A DNA stretch of 64,000 nt from the NCBI GenBank assembly GCA_015227615.1, contig JAALGZ010000018.1, positions 646,152-710,151 on the forward strand, written 5' to 3'. The translations under genes were made by a program, and so were the position numbers. The notes under the pieces are model-generated. The model did not search any database. It worked only from the letters and a program-made list of their open reading frames with translations, and had not been told where the DNA came from. Position 1 is the first letter of the stretch. Every line of letters starts with the position of its first letter. This DNA is from Labyrinthula sp. Ha. Taxonomy: Eukaryota > Sar > Bigyra > Labyrinthulida > Labyrinthulaceae. Shown one piece after another: positions 10,769 through 23,880 of this stretch.

Positions 10769-12283
10769 ATGGCGAAAAATAGATTAGAAGACGCATTTCA
10801 AGCACTGCAGAATGAAGAATACAAGTTGTCAGCAGAGTTATATAAAAAATCTATGAATTATCTTACAGGATCAAAGCATTTTGTCTCATTTAACAACAAG
10901 GGTGTGGCGGAGATGAATTTGAAGGACTATTCATCTGCAGCAAGGAGTTTTAAACAGGCCTCTGAAAACAATGAAAAGCATTTTGAATCTCTTCATAACC
11001 ATGCCATGGCTTTAGTTTGCAATAATGATGCTTTATCGGCACTTAAGTCTCTTGATGAAGCTCTTGCTGTTAACTCTAGTTTCTATCCTTCTTTGTGCTT
11101 AAAGAGCCTCATCCTATCCTCATGTTCTGACTTTGAAAAGGAGGACGTGCCTACAATCGCAATAAATCTTTCTGAAAAGTGTATTCAATTAGAGCCTAAT
11201 AACTACTTGGGATATTTTTCTAGAGGTCTCGTTTATCTTCGCTTGAAGTCTTTTGAGAAAGCCCTTTCTTCTTTTGAAGTTGCTGTTTCTAAATATGATG
11301 GAGGTTCTATACCTTCAGACAAGTCCTTAGTGAAAAATATTCGCTCTTGTGTATTAAACCTTGCACTTGAATATAAAAATCGGGGTCAAATTGATTTAGG
11401 AATAGAATATTTGAACAAAGGAAAAAGACTACTAGGAGATGATACTAGTTTGCTATATAACCTTGGAATATTTTATTTCCAAACGGGAAATTTTTCTGAT
11501 TCTCTTATTGCTTTTGAGAAAATCTGTTCATTAAAAGAAGAAACTTTAAAAGAAGATGCTTTGCTAAACATGGGATTGCTTCACATAAAGTTTTCGAGTT
11601 ATGAAGACGCCATTGAAAAACTTGAGGCCTGTATTCAACTAAATCCAAAAAATCAAAGTGCAAGATATAACCTAGCACTATGCTATCATAAGCGTGGTGA
11701 AAATAGAAAAGCCTTTACGAACTTTAAAATATGCTCTGAGTTGAATCCTAATAATACTCATGCTCTTCATGGAAAGCAAATGCTTGAACTATCTTACAGT
11801 TTTGAACAAGTTCCTGAAGTGGCACCTGCTTCTGATCTCCAGTTGCTTTTGAGTCAACCGGGAGAAAACTTTACCCTAGACTCTACCTCTGAAGCTGCTG
11901 GTTTCCTGCCAGATTTGGAAGTTGAATCAAAGGAGGGAATTGAACTTTCCAATGCCGTGATGGATCTCGATCTTGATCAAACAGTGGGTGAGAAACCTAG
12001 TTCCCAATATCAAACTCCGTTGCAAACCTTTTCAAATGAGAGTAACTTTGAGACAGCTGTTGACGCTACAGAAACAGTTGAAGTTGCAGTAAAAGTATAT
12101 TCTATAGAGGAGCTTAAAAACAGAAAAGCTGGAAAAATTGTTCTAGATGGCGTTCTTCCAGAATTTCCAGAAGAATCGCTGACTGATGAAGCCTTTGAAA
12201 AAGTTTTTGCAGTTACAAGAGAAGAGTTTAACATTTTGGCTGATGAAGAGAAGTCAAAGAAACGCGCAGAAGTTGGAATTTGA
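10769..12283 (+). CDS. TPR protein with a C-terminal villin headpiece
   Basis: An intronless 504-residue protein. Residues about 5-335 hold tetratricopeptide repeats, which form a superhelical protein-binding scaffold. Recognisable repeat signatures include A..FEKALSSFE, AL.NMGLLH.KFSSYEDAIEKLE and ARYNLALCYHKRGE. Residues 340-440 are acidic and probably disordered. Residues about 441-504 match a villin headpiece: an N-terminal YSIEEL subdomain, then the core helix with Phe476, Phe480 and Phe487 at the family's exact spacing (F-x3-F-x6-F), and a Lys-rich end. The headpiece normally binds F-actin. Here the usual Trp of the last helix is absent (DEEKSKKR in its place), so actin binding may be weakened or altered. 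The combination suggests a scaffold docked on actin, which is an inference. It is divergent from TSG101. Confidence 0.85.
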   Translation: MAKNRLEDAFQALQNEEYKLSAELYKKSMNYLTGSKHFVSFNNKGVAEMNLKDYSSAARSFKQASENNEKHFESLHNHAMALVCNNDALSALKSLDEALAVNSSFYPSLCLKSLILSSCSDFEKEDVPTIAINLSEKCIQLEPNNYLGYFSRGLVYLRLKSFEKALSSFEVAVSKYDGGSIPSDKSLVKNIRSCVLNLALEYKNRGQIDLGIEYLNKGKRLLGDDTSLLYNLGIFYFQTGNFSDSLIAFEKICSLKEETLKEDALLNMGLLHIKFSSYEDAIEKLEACIQLNPKNQSARYNLALCYHKRGENRKAFTNFKICSELNPNNTHALHGKQMLELSYSFEQVPEVAPASDLQLLLSQPGENFTLDSTSEAAGFLPDLEVESKEGIELSNAVMDLDLDQTVGEKPSSQYQTPLQTFSNESNFETAVDATETVEVAVKVYSIEELKNRKAGKIVLDGVLPEFPEESLTDEAFEKVFAVTREEFNILADEEKSKKRAEVGI

Positions 12284-15200
12284 ATACTTCTGGACCTTAT
12301 TTTGATGTTATTAGAGCTGTATATTCACACAACCACATGGGGTACAATAAGAGAAGTTGGGGTTTCGGTGGTGTTTTTTTCGTGAGAAGTTAACTTTAAC
12401 TTTTGGTTCCACATTTGTAGTATTTCAGGAAGATATGTTTTTTCAGGTCCACTCCTTATTCTTGATTACATGTCAGGGGCATTGATCTTACTCTACTTGT
12501 TTTGAAAATCCATTTTATTTTCTGAAGTTATCTTCTGTTATCTATTATTGCAATTAATACATATTGCTCCCGAATTGCTTACAAAGATGTACTATGGAAA
12601 CAGCGAAAAAACTAGAATGAGTCGTACTCTCTTTTTCAGTGCGTGGTATTGAGTGTATTCTTTCTTTTCAATCTTTCCCTAACTAAGTTCTGTCAGCTAT
12701 TGACGACAAAATTATTGTTCTATTCTTACCATAAAAATCTTTTAAATACAGAGATCTTCACCCAACCTGAACTGGACTCTCAAAAGGCTATGTTTAGTAA
12801 TACTTCACATTTCACATCGAACCACGTCATCACCTAAGAATACAATATGGCGTTACCAAGACTTTTGTATTCTTTCTTCCAGTGGAAGTGGTCGGGAATC
12901 GAGAAGTGAACTATTATCAGGAATTCTATGAAAACCTACAGGAAGAGTCCGAATTTTTATGTGGGAAACGGGAAGACATCCCAGGAAGCCACTCTCAACC
13001 ACAATTCCTGCTTTTTTTAGTACTCACTGAGTCCACAGTTCCTTTAAAACCGTCTACTTAACAAAAAAATCATCCATGCCTCTATAAAATTCCACATTCC
13101 GTCTATTTAAAGATTATTTTCTCTCTACAATGTATCATATCATACCCCACCTACGCCTCACATTTCAGGGACCTCCAAATGTCTCTAATATAGTAAAACG
13201 CGTGTAAAACTTATGCAGTAGGTTAAAATCATCATCAGGCTTCCAGTGCTGATTGCTCCTTACGGCTGAAATAAAATCCAAACTCTGTTGACGCTGAAGA
13301 GGAGTACCGCTCTTTTTTTCCGAGAGGAAGACTTCCCATAGTATGCCTCAAGACACTTCCTTGGCTCCTAAGCATGATGGAGTTCCTGGTCGTTTCTATT
13401 TAAACAATAGATTCTAAAACATATAACCCTCTTCCATGAAATAGGGAAAATAAGGTGACAGGTTCATACCTAAGAAATTGAGCGCTATAAAGCCCTCTTT
13501 CACCTATTTTCTAGACTTCAACTATATCAAAATATCGTTCGGAAGGGTGCTAGATGGAACAGACCATCTCTTAGTGGAGGCTTGTGATGCCTACCTATCC
13601 TAATGAGGATAATCCAAGAGAGCTCTAGGTTCTCCCACTTCGCTTAAGTTTACCCCTCTTTTGTCTCACCACGCAAGTCTGCTAAGATCTGGTTGAGTTC
13701 AAACTATGAAACTGTGTTGTTCCTACTCTACTTCCCAAAAAAACTGCAAAGAGATAATCCTTATCCTATGAACGTAGTAAATTTGATTTAGTGCAAGCAT
13801 GGCTAGATATATCCTTTTTCACCCATGGATGATCACTTTCCCTAAAGCTAAATTTAGATTGCTCCTGCTCAATGCTTGACTGCTATTTTGCTTTTTTATC
13901 TACTATATTCTTGCTTTCATTTTTATCAACAATATTTACGTAATTATGAAAAGGGATGCTTCGCCATTAGTAGACTTCATGGGCCGAGGTCTATAGCTTT
14001 GAGATAGCTTTTCGCAATTATAACTCGGGAGAGTTTGGTGTTCAAGACAAAGAATCTTATATTTTGAAAAGAAACACAGATTTTTCTCTAAATATTGCAC
14101 ATGGAAACAATAAATATACCATTGCAGTAAATAATTTTTCTCTCACACCCAAAAAACTTTGAATTTTTAAATGCTCAGGAGCACCTTTTACAAAATTCCT
14201 TCGAAACCTTTGATACAAATATAACTCGTAAATGCTCCAAAATCCAAATAAAATATCAAACCTGCTAGAGCACATTTCTGTGCATAAGGTTCCGAGTTCT
14301 TAGGATGGATGAACTGGAGAGTTTTAAACTCCTCCACACCAAAAAAAGACATGTCTCTCATCCGTAGCCTCCCCACTTTCAGGAGATCACAAGTAGCTGA
14401 ATGGGAAATACTAAAATGTAATATCCCACAATCAGAATGGAATACCCATCCATAGATCCTTCAAAAGACCTTAGGTTTGAATATATTGTATTCTTGATAA
14501 TTTTCAATGGGTCTTTATATGTGGTTGATGAGGATCTGTAAATACTTCCCTCTTTCAATACCATCTTCTTCCGCCATCATTGTACCTCTGGAGACTGAAA
14601 GACAGAACGGTTTAATTCTAGAATACAAATGATCTTTCAGATCCGATTATTTTCTTTACCTTATTAACTAGTTGTGAGCAGCAATTACCTGGAATATAGC
14701 CGGCTGACATAATGGGGTTCCGGTTTCTAATTCTGAAGCAATGATTACATCATTCAAGAGCTTGTTTTCTTCCGCGGTTCATCCCTTATTATAGCTAAGA
14801 GCAAGGATAGCTCTGTCACTTAATAGTTGTTATTGGTGAGAGTACTATAGAATTCATCATGCATTGTAGATGCACTCAACACCATGACCCTATATTCTCT
14901 TGGGCACACAAAACTAATCAACTACCCCCTATCCTAAGAAAGCACCGTCTCTGAGCTAATTTATTGGCTGCTTCTATATCCAAGGAATCGTTGTGGATTT
15001 CAAAAATATACTTATCAACTAGTACAGACAAATCACCATAAAAACTTTTTAGCAGCTAATATCTCGTTGGATATATTTGGAATCCTTTCCATTAGACCAA
15101 CAATGCCCATCCCACATTTCCAAATCCCAGAGCTAGGACCTATTTTATTTCATATAGACCTTGATTAAAATAAAATGCTCATGATTCTTCAGACCCACTC

Positions 15201-17667
15201 CGGAAGTCGGCTTATTTGGACTCCTAAAGCATCATTGTTTGATTGTAAACAACCAGAAATTCCCTCTTGAGAAATTTGGTCTCATAACTATCATGCCCGA
15301 AAATCCTGTGTATATTAGTAGGAATCATATTAAATTAGTACACTAAGTAACAATGTTGAATAATTCATAACAGATTTATTGGACATTTCTTGTCGATATT
15401 GGCTACCAGTATCAGGAGTTTTATATTATTTTGCGAAATTAAGTGGCAACTAACTATCGAAAAATAATCTAAATTACAAATACAACAGGAACACAAACGA
15501 CCTAACTTATCTAGATAATAATAAGATTAAAGTCTCGTAGGAGTAATAGGACTTGGTGAATTACTCTTAGGCATAAACAAATACTTTAATAGTAACTTTC
15601 CCCCTTTTAGGTTTCTACTGTGGCCTCTTGCGAGCTTTTCGTGTCTGATGTGCGCAGTATCAAGCAGAATATAGCTCAAGTAACAAGAGCACTTGAACCT
15701 GACATTTCTGTTAAATTTTCTAACTCATAGTTGAGTGTCTGGCTACCCCAAGGTATCTCCCAAGCAGATAAAACAAGAATAACTATATAAATGTTAATCC
15801 AACGAAGGGGTATCTTACCATTGGCTTTTGTTAATTACTGTAGAAACTAGAAAAACTTCTCCCTCGCTTAAGTGTAAAGCTGACACAAAAAATGCCCAAT
15901 CATTTTCAACTGTTGTTTGTTTTATTTTCTATTGATGGCAAGATCTGATTTTTCTGTTAAACAGCCGTTGTTTAAAGTCTTATACTGATCCTGTAAATTG
16001 ACTTTGGTTATTACATTCCATCCATTCAGAGCGTTTCAATGTCCTGGCGGGGATTTTTTTCTTTCTCCGACTTAATATTTACTTAGGGCTTGCAAAATTT
16101 ATGCTAATTGATTTGGCTTGAATCTAAAGCGAGTCAAAGAGCTGTTAATGGTGTCTTCCAGTTGTATCAATATACTCTCCCTCTCTTTATTAAACAGTTG
16201 AAAAGACTTTATGCTTGTCTGAGATTTTATAGAAACCTTAGATTTACTATTTCAGCACTGCCATTTGATACTGGACAATATATATATATATATATGACTG
16301 AAAAGATACCAACAGTTTGTTTCTTCTTAGGAACCTTTTTTACAAATTAGCTACATTGTTATGGACCATTTTCAATTATAAATCTTAATATTTTAGGTTA
16401 ATTCTTTCCTGAACGCCAGATAATCACAAGTTTGCGCAAAATTTTCTCACATGAGTTCTTACCTCTTACCAATGCTATTTTTAGACAATTTTCATGATTC
16501 CCAACAAGCAATCACCAAAACTCTTGAGAATATCAGTGTTCAATACCAGTTGTTTTTTATTTTTAGGATGAAATAGTTTAGCCTAGATTATTTGTCTCAA
16601 CTGAAGTGTTCATCACTTTTTAGACAAATGATCTGATTTTGTTTTGTTTTAGTTCTAAATTATTAGATTGGTAATCTAAGAAAATATGAGTTATTGAAGA
16701 AATTTACCATTTCCGCATTACTGACATGTCTTGATACGTGATGAGCATGAAATTTAAAAGAAACTACAACCGACGCAGATTCAATATCTCTGTAGCTCCT
16801 GCTTGTTGATGGTTCGTCTAAATTAAGGTTTATTTACCCTGAATTTCCTGGGAATATATTTGTTACCAAATAACTTTTGGTTTTTCGGTGCACAACTCAT
16901 CTCTCTCTTTTCTCCTTCTGTGAAACTATATTCCTGAAAGATGTTTAACATATATCATTGAGAACAGTATATATCTCTCTGAAAATCGAGATCCGTCATC
17001 AATGCTCAAAACCCCTTGTTATTCATCTCCATCTGGAACTATAATAAGTTGTTGGTCGATCTTTCGACGAACTTTTTGTTAATTTTGGCAGTAAAGAGGT
17101 TAATTCTTTCTAATCAAGTTTTCATCGAAATTGAATATTGTTAGAGATAATAATTTCAGAAACCTTTGCTTCTATTTTACACCCTGTATAGCTATAATAT
17201 CGGCCACTGTAATATCCTTTGCCGCGATATACTCTGTTGAGGCAGGGATTTGTCGAATTACGAGTCTCTAGCGCAGTATTCAATCGAATGTTGGGACGTT
17301 TATCCTTAACTGAAAATTACTAAATGTACCAAGCTCGTATATTTTTTATCTTTAATAATTCTCCATGACATTTTAAGTGAATTTTAATCTTCACAAGGAG
17401 AACGCTGTTGAATATAACCATTAGATCAGGTAGCCTGGTCCAAATACTGTGACAGTCATCTTTCTGAGATACTAACCTTATTAACAACGCTTTGTTAGAT
17501 ATATTAATACAAAGACAACTTAAAAAAAACTTAAAATAAATACATGCTCACTTTAAACATATTTAATAATGTAAACGTACTCATCAGCTCTTCATGAACA
17601 GTAACAGACCCATGAAACAATCCATTAAGGATATAAAGTTGCACTCAAGTCTCTCTTTCTTTTAGAC

Positions 17668-18055
17668 ATATCACTGTGGAACAGTGATATAGACTTGTGT
17701 CTAGAAATATACCGACGACAGTTACTCTTGTACATCTAAGTAAACTTTCTGAGTGCTTATTTATTTAGTACGAGATTATTGAAATGTTTCTGATCTAATT
17801 CATTTGACTATTCAGAGACCTTTATATGGTTCCAGGAGATTTAGGCCGACTATTGGACCTTTTTTAGGTAGCTACTATTATAAAAATTATTCATCTTATG
17901 ACTCACGTATTTTTTACTTAGATGACTCCGAAAAATTGGGCGATAGTCATCTGGAAATATATGCGATATCTCCAATTAGTTTCATAGTCAAAAAACTGAT
18001 AGCTCGATAGAAAAATTTAAGATGGGATAGGTCTTGTTTTCAAATGCCTATCCCA
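17668..18055. repeat. Two hairpin-forming inverted repeats flanking a short frame
   Basis: ATATCACTG (17668-17676) pairs perfectly with CAGTGATAT (17682-17690) across a 5-nt loop. TGGGATAGG (18023-18031) pairs perfectly with CCTATCCCA (18047-18055) across 15 nt. Between them lies an open frame (17804-18010) that starts with TTG, contains several Tyr/Arg residues and ends 12 nt before the second hairpin. No family is recognised. The grouping may be accidental, since 9-bp arms arise by chance in a window of this size. Confidence 0.3.
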
Positions 18056-21000
18056 ATTTCTCCAAATCACTTAACTTTCTTTCCAACAAGACTATATGTT
18101 GAAATATTCAATTCAAACCTGGAGGAGTTTTACCTAGTTAGGTAATTTGACAAGAATAATGTATAACTAGTCTTGATTTAAGATTAATATAAGAATTGTC
18201 CAGTTATTTGACAAATACATTTCCCAGGATAGTAAATTATGTAAAACATCCCTAATTTCAGTAACCAATCTGCCTTATTTGACGAGGTGAGTGTTCATAA
18301 AACCTTGATGGGGTGTACTGGATCACTGGGCTTTCAAAAAGTAGATATTCCTAAGCCTTTGTTTGAGATTTCATCGGATTTCGGGTTGTGGAAGCAGTTG
18401 GGCCAGTAAAAAACAAACCAAATTCATAAAACTTCAAATCAACCAAGCCAGGTACCTAAGCCTTACAGAACGTTGTCGGTCACAGGCACTTTCTCAATAC
18501 ATTTTCCGTAAATAAAAAAGAGATGATACCCCCAGGTCCATGCAGTTTTGGAATTATGATTACCTGTGAGCAAGCTAGGGGCTGCTTTCCATCGATATTA
18601 TATTCGTGTCTCTGAACTGTATTAATTTGACTCTTTGGGTATAAAAAGAAGCTTTTAATGACCAACAAGTTTTATTGGCGAGATTATGGACTTATAGGCT
18701 GAGAATTATATCCATTGGAGCCAATAGAGCTGACTGGTGTTGAGCCTTTTTATGTCCAAGCCCCACTTTAATCTAAACACGCAATCCTATAATTGGATTC
18801 AGTGATCTCGTTTATTCTTTTACTTTTTTTAGGGTCTAGTATTTCCGAATTTGATTTTGCTGTATATAAAATATCTTCAGAATGAAACCAAATTTTCAAG
18901 TGCATTAGATTACACCTACTCCGATGATTAGAATATTATTGTACATTTTAGCCTAAAGTATAGATCAATTAAATAAACAAACGTAATTCCCCTTATCTAC
19001 ATCAATATTATACCTCCATTCAACCTCCTCACATTTCCTTTTCTAGTTTCCATTAGTCTATATGAAATATTCCTTATTTTGTTCCATCTTGTTCTAGAGG
19101 GCTGCTAAACTCTCTGCTCCCTTTACACAGGTTTTGCTTTGTCTGCTCTAGTAAATTATGTGGTTATTGGCTATCTTATAAGTAAATCCAACCGCCTCCC
19201 CAATATTAACTAATATTGCAGGTTCCAGAGATCTTGTTTTACAGATCCTTTCTTGACCGCCTCCTTCTTCCTTAGCCCCTTGCATGCACGAGCAATATTG
19301 CTAGTGATATAATAATAATTGTACCGTTTTCCTTTTATTTTGTTGTTCCTGTGCATCCAATAAGTCTAGTTTCTCAGAATATTCTACCTGGAGTTGATAT
19401 TTTGTGAATAATTAACATAAACCTTGCCCTTTGATCGTTTCTTGATGTAATATATGCATGGCGCTGAAATTGTATTGGTTTCTATATATGTCGTTGGATC
19501 CCTTATTAGCTCCTTCTTCGTTCTTTGAAACATGTAATCAGACGTAAATTTGAATGTTACATGTACTAATCTTAATTCTCACACGATATAAACTTCTTTT
19601 CATTTTATTGTTTTTTTTTGTAGTTTCTCACGGTCTAATTATCTAATAATCAGTAAAATCTGAATTTGGTTGGGAGCTTGGATATTATTTCCGCACAATT
19701 TTTTTTCCACACTTGGGTTATCAAATTTAGGAACTTCTAGACTTTTTTCCGTCGATTGTTAAAATATTATCGTAGAAAATAAATGGCTATCTTCGTTAGC
19801 CAAAAACATATGACTTAAAGCTTTTAAGCCAATTTAATTCTGGATTTTTCTGGTTCTTTTTAATGCATCAAAGAATATTCAATATTTGTCGCTGCCTATA
19901 TAAGCAGTGATCTCAGCAATTAGCTATACCTTAAAATTATTACTAAGGAAAACTTCAAATTTTGCTATTTTAGTAGGAAACATATTTGAATAACTGTTGG
20001 TTATTAACAGATGTACATTGCAAGGGCCTCCTGGGTCTCCTTAGAATTTAAAAATTTTATAGACAATTTGCTTTTGCATCTTCTTTGTGTCTTTTTGCTA
20101 TATCTCCTTAATGTGGCTAGAACTACGAGCCTCGGCACTTATTGAAGCATCAAATGCGGAGTGTGGATAAATATGAGCAGAGTAAGAATAAGATGATGAG
20201 GTATTACCGTTTGTTCTGGGGACCTCTAGAGCTAACCCATTCTCCCAAACTAATAACTTAAATTGTAAACCCATAGCAACCAGATACAGAAAATGTCAGG
20301 TTACTCAGAAAATAATAGAAAACGATTCTCTTGGGAACCAAATCAATAAATTATCTTCAGCTTGATAACCAACAATATGGAGATAGAAAGAATACTGTTG
20401 TGTTTTTGACATTTCATGTCAATTCATATAGAGTTTTAACCTGAATTTTACTTATTATTGTAGAGCAGGTATTAAGTTAGACCTTAAGTATTATTAAATA
20501 TTCCTTTCAATATCTACAAGGAGTAATTTCATTATGAACCGGCCTTTCATGGGTTTAAACAATTATTAAAATATTCATAGCCACTTTTACCTCAATGACG
20601 ATCATGAGCTGTCACCTAACATACCTCTCCTTTTTTGCAGTAAGTCATTTTTAACTAGATTTTATTCTCCTTGTACAGCGTAAACCGATGTTTGTAAATT
20701 GCCGATGCAAAAAATGCAAGAAACAAGTAATGTCCTACTCAGTAATATGTTAACATGGTATTTGTATACCATACCAAGCTTATTGACGAAGAAGTACACT
20801 AAGAGATCTCATCTTATGTATGCATATTGACTTGTAATTAATCAGCAATACTCGAATATCTGCTATTTGGCAAGTATTCAAACATCTTGTCAAACTAAAC
20901 AGGCTTAAGAATCGTTTTAAAGTTGTAATTTTTTTACATTTCGTAAATCCAAACTATATGTGTAACATCTTCTTAAGTTTTTTCACAACATTTAATTGAA

Positions 21001-21855
21001 TGTGTTCTTTGCCACGAAGTTTCTGCAGGTTCTTGCAATTTATCAAATGGGAAACTATTCAGGACAAAATTCTTCAATACTCTTTTCCAAGGGGCTAACA
21101 TGGTGATCCAAAGTGGCAAAATATGTGTTATCTGGTAGATACTTGGATTATACTTTCCAACAAGTTTTTCTCTGTAGCAGTAGCTGTGGCTCGCCCATCA
21201 GAAGTATTTAATGTTTGGCCCCTTATGTAACATACCTTGTAAAGACTTACTGGCCTGTTTATTGCAAATCCAAGTAACAGAATTGTCATTAGAAGAAAAC
21301 TCAACCAATTATGTTTGGAAAGTCTCTTCGGGGTTGCATTGGACCAGAATTTAGTGCATTTAAAGCTGATATAAATTTAGACAGTCGAAAATACTATTGA
21401 ACAGGGCTTTCTTTCATGAAGTCTTGCTTTTAAATATTTCCTCTAGAAGTTGAGCTCCTGTCTTGATAGACAACTTCATTGAGTTTCTGTTTTTTCTTTA
21501 TTTCCTTCTTGCTATTGTTAAAACTTAATTGCACGGAATAATCACTTAAGTAAAGTTCCTGTTACATAGTTACTATTTATAAAACTGTCTACATAGGAGC
21601 CAGTCTAATAATATTTAGTATCACATGGGGAGAGAAAGGTACTCATGCAGGTGTCACTAGGGGTCGGACTTGATAAGAATTATCAATAATTACTTGATAT
21701 TCATTTTTGATTGGGATTAACAATAAAAGAATATGAAACTGGTTTTTATCAAATGATTCTGATGTTATTTTGATTATCAACTGAATATCAATAATCAATA
21801 AAAATGATTTGGAATTTCCCGTAATCAATCAATAAGAAGCATTTGGGGAAATTTG

Positions 21856-21887
21856 TTATTGATAAATAATCAATAAAATAAATCCGA
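21856..21887 (+). repeat. Diverged dispersed repeat, copy B
   Basis: This matches 1242-1273 at 26 of 32 ungapped positions (see copy A). It sits at the right side of a 220-bp patch dense in ATCAAT and ATTGAT motifs in both orientations, which can fold on themselves. The patch could be the remnant of a small non-autonomous element. No terminal inverted repeat or target-site duplication could be defined by eye. Confidence 0.4.
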
Positions 21888-23880
21888 GGCATTGGTGCGA
21901 TTTATCCAGATGCCAGCACCTCAATACCGTACTTTCTTTTCAGAAAACAACACCCATCTTACAGGCAAGCATCTTCATGTTGTTAAGCGACAAAGTTATT
22001 ATCTACCTATTCTCAAACTCTTGGTTATAAGAAATAAATAAGAGTAGTGAGATATTTTACAAGCCTTTTTAATTCTACCTACACTGTATGAAAATTTATG
22101 CTTTTTCTTTGCACCATCTTCAAAATTTTTTGTTAGCCACTACAGTATGGAGCTATATTTTCTCTAGAGAAGTTGTGATTTTATTTGTGTCGGCATTAGA
22201 ATGATACTTTTTTACCACCAAACTTTCAAGTAATTTCACTAGCAGACCTCCTTACTCGATGCTAAGTGATACTGATGAAGCTAGCTCAGTAAAAGCTTTG
22301 CCGCTGGGGAGCTTTTCGTCAACCCTGGTGACTTTCTAAGACTTTATCCATTTTCTTATGTAACTGTTTAATTAAGTTGTTTCTTAAAGTTATCCCTCTA
22401 GTTCAAACCATACAGTGCTACACGTTTGCTTCTCATTGTGTTGCACTCAACTGTCACCATTGTGACTTACTCCGTTTGTTTCTATCATAATGGAACTATA
22501 TGCCCTTAACGGCAGCTGGATGAAATGGATCTGAAGCGTACTATAGTTACCATCTCATTAGCATATTCGTCTCAAAGGAATTTTTACCGATCTGACCGGA
22601 GGCCATTTAACCTAAGTAATCAGTTTTTCGTCCTGTTTAATCAATTCTCGACTGCAGGATAATTCTAGACTTCAGCAGTCCCAGTAAAAGTTTTTTCGAA
22701 CATGTATCACTAAACTTCGAGAGAAATTTGATCTTGTAGCCAAAGATTTTCCATGGAATTGGGCTACAATCCGAAAATTTACTGGCACAAGTTTCCCTTG
22801 TCCTATTAAAAGCCTCACTGCTCTCTTCATAACTTTGTCTTCGTTTCTGGAGTTTACCCGTAGTTTATGAAAATCTTGTGTGGATCCACACTTACACATG
22901 TGTAATAGTAAGGATTTCAATAATATTCCCCCTTCGAACATATCGTTCTAGACGTGTTAATAATTATTGGCTTTCACTGTAATTTTCTTTTGAGCCCTAG
23001 TAAGCTCATATGAAATCTTTCGAAGAAGAACTGATGGAAGATAATTCCTTTTGACATCTATAACATTCTTATATTTCAAGTTTAAGCTTTGAATACCTAG
23101 TGTCAGAGTTTTTGGTCACCATTAGTGGTGTGGTGCCTAAGATGTCTGAGGAGAAAATGAAATGGAACCAAGAATGAACACATAGATAATAAATAATTAT
23201 GTTGTCGTCAAAGTACAAAGGAAACACCAGAGGTGTAATTCAAAAGACATAGCACTTATTAACAAGTTTCTTCATGAGCTTAACAAATTTGTTAATAATA
23301 ATTTTATGCTTGGTATTTGGCATTTAGTCACAATTAGTTTCACAACAAGACACTGTCTGCTCATTAAAGGGATAAAAATGGAAGCTTTCATATTACGAAC
23401 TCTAATGATTACAGAAATCAAAACATTAAAATAATGTATAATTCCATTTTCTATATTCGTCTAGTAGTTTTAAAGTATTTGTTTTTATTCTTATTTTATT
23501 CAATTTGAAAGGATCTATCTTATCCAATGAAAACAATACCAGTCCTTTAATTACAAATATCTGTCTTTACCTTTTTTAACAGACAATGTACAAATCCAAA
23601 CTTTAACGAATATCTGTGTGAAAGGAATACCCTGACAATCAACACAATTTATTGGTAATTAGTATATTTTTTTTTTGTAAGAACTTAGAAACATTTAGAC
23701 TAATATTATTCTACTGGTATGATGTTACTTTTTCTTTAAAGTTTCTACCAGTAAAAGTCCAATAAATAATGCAAGCGTTCCAAATATTAACTTATTTATA
23801 ATTCGTATTCATATAAAACAAATCCTTCTCTTTATACATCCAGATAAAAAAAAAACTAATACAGATAAGAATTAAAAACA

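Larger units (their letters stand above)
12284..23880. other. Large gene-free stretch (11.6 kb)
   Basis: No confident gene is seen on either strand. The longest frames (under 90 codons) overlap in several phases and cannot be assembled with GTA...AG introns of about 30 nt. The stretch contains inverted repeats at 17668-17690 and 18023-18055 around a 69-codon frame, an (AT)9 microsatellite at 16278-16295, a cluster of ATCAAT/ATTGAT motifs at about 21670-21890 and copy B of a dispersed repeat. No intact transposase, reverse transcriptase, tRNA or rRNA was recognised. Composition is ordinary rather than low-complexity, which suggests old decayed DNA. Confidence 0.55.

Noticed and set aside
14057-14564. 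Three adjacent minus-strand frames that together look like a broken membrane protein
   Set aside because: They overlap in different phases, no GTA...AG intron of about 30 nt joins them, and no motif is recognisable.
16278-16295. (AT)9 microsatellite
   Set aside because: Too short and too common in AT-rich DNA to be of interest by itself.
22270-22330. TAGCTCAGT string considered as a tRNA D-arm
   Set aside because: No matching T-arm, anticodon arm or acceptor stem at proper distances.
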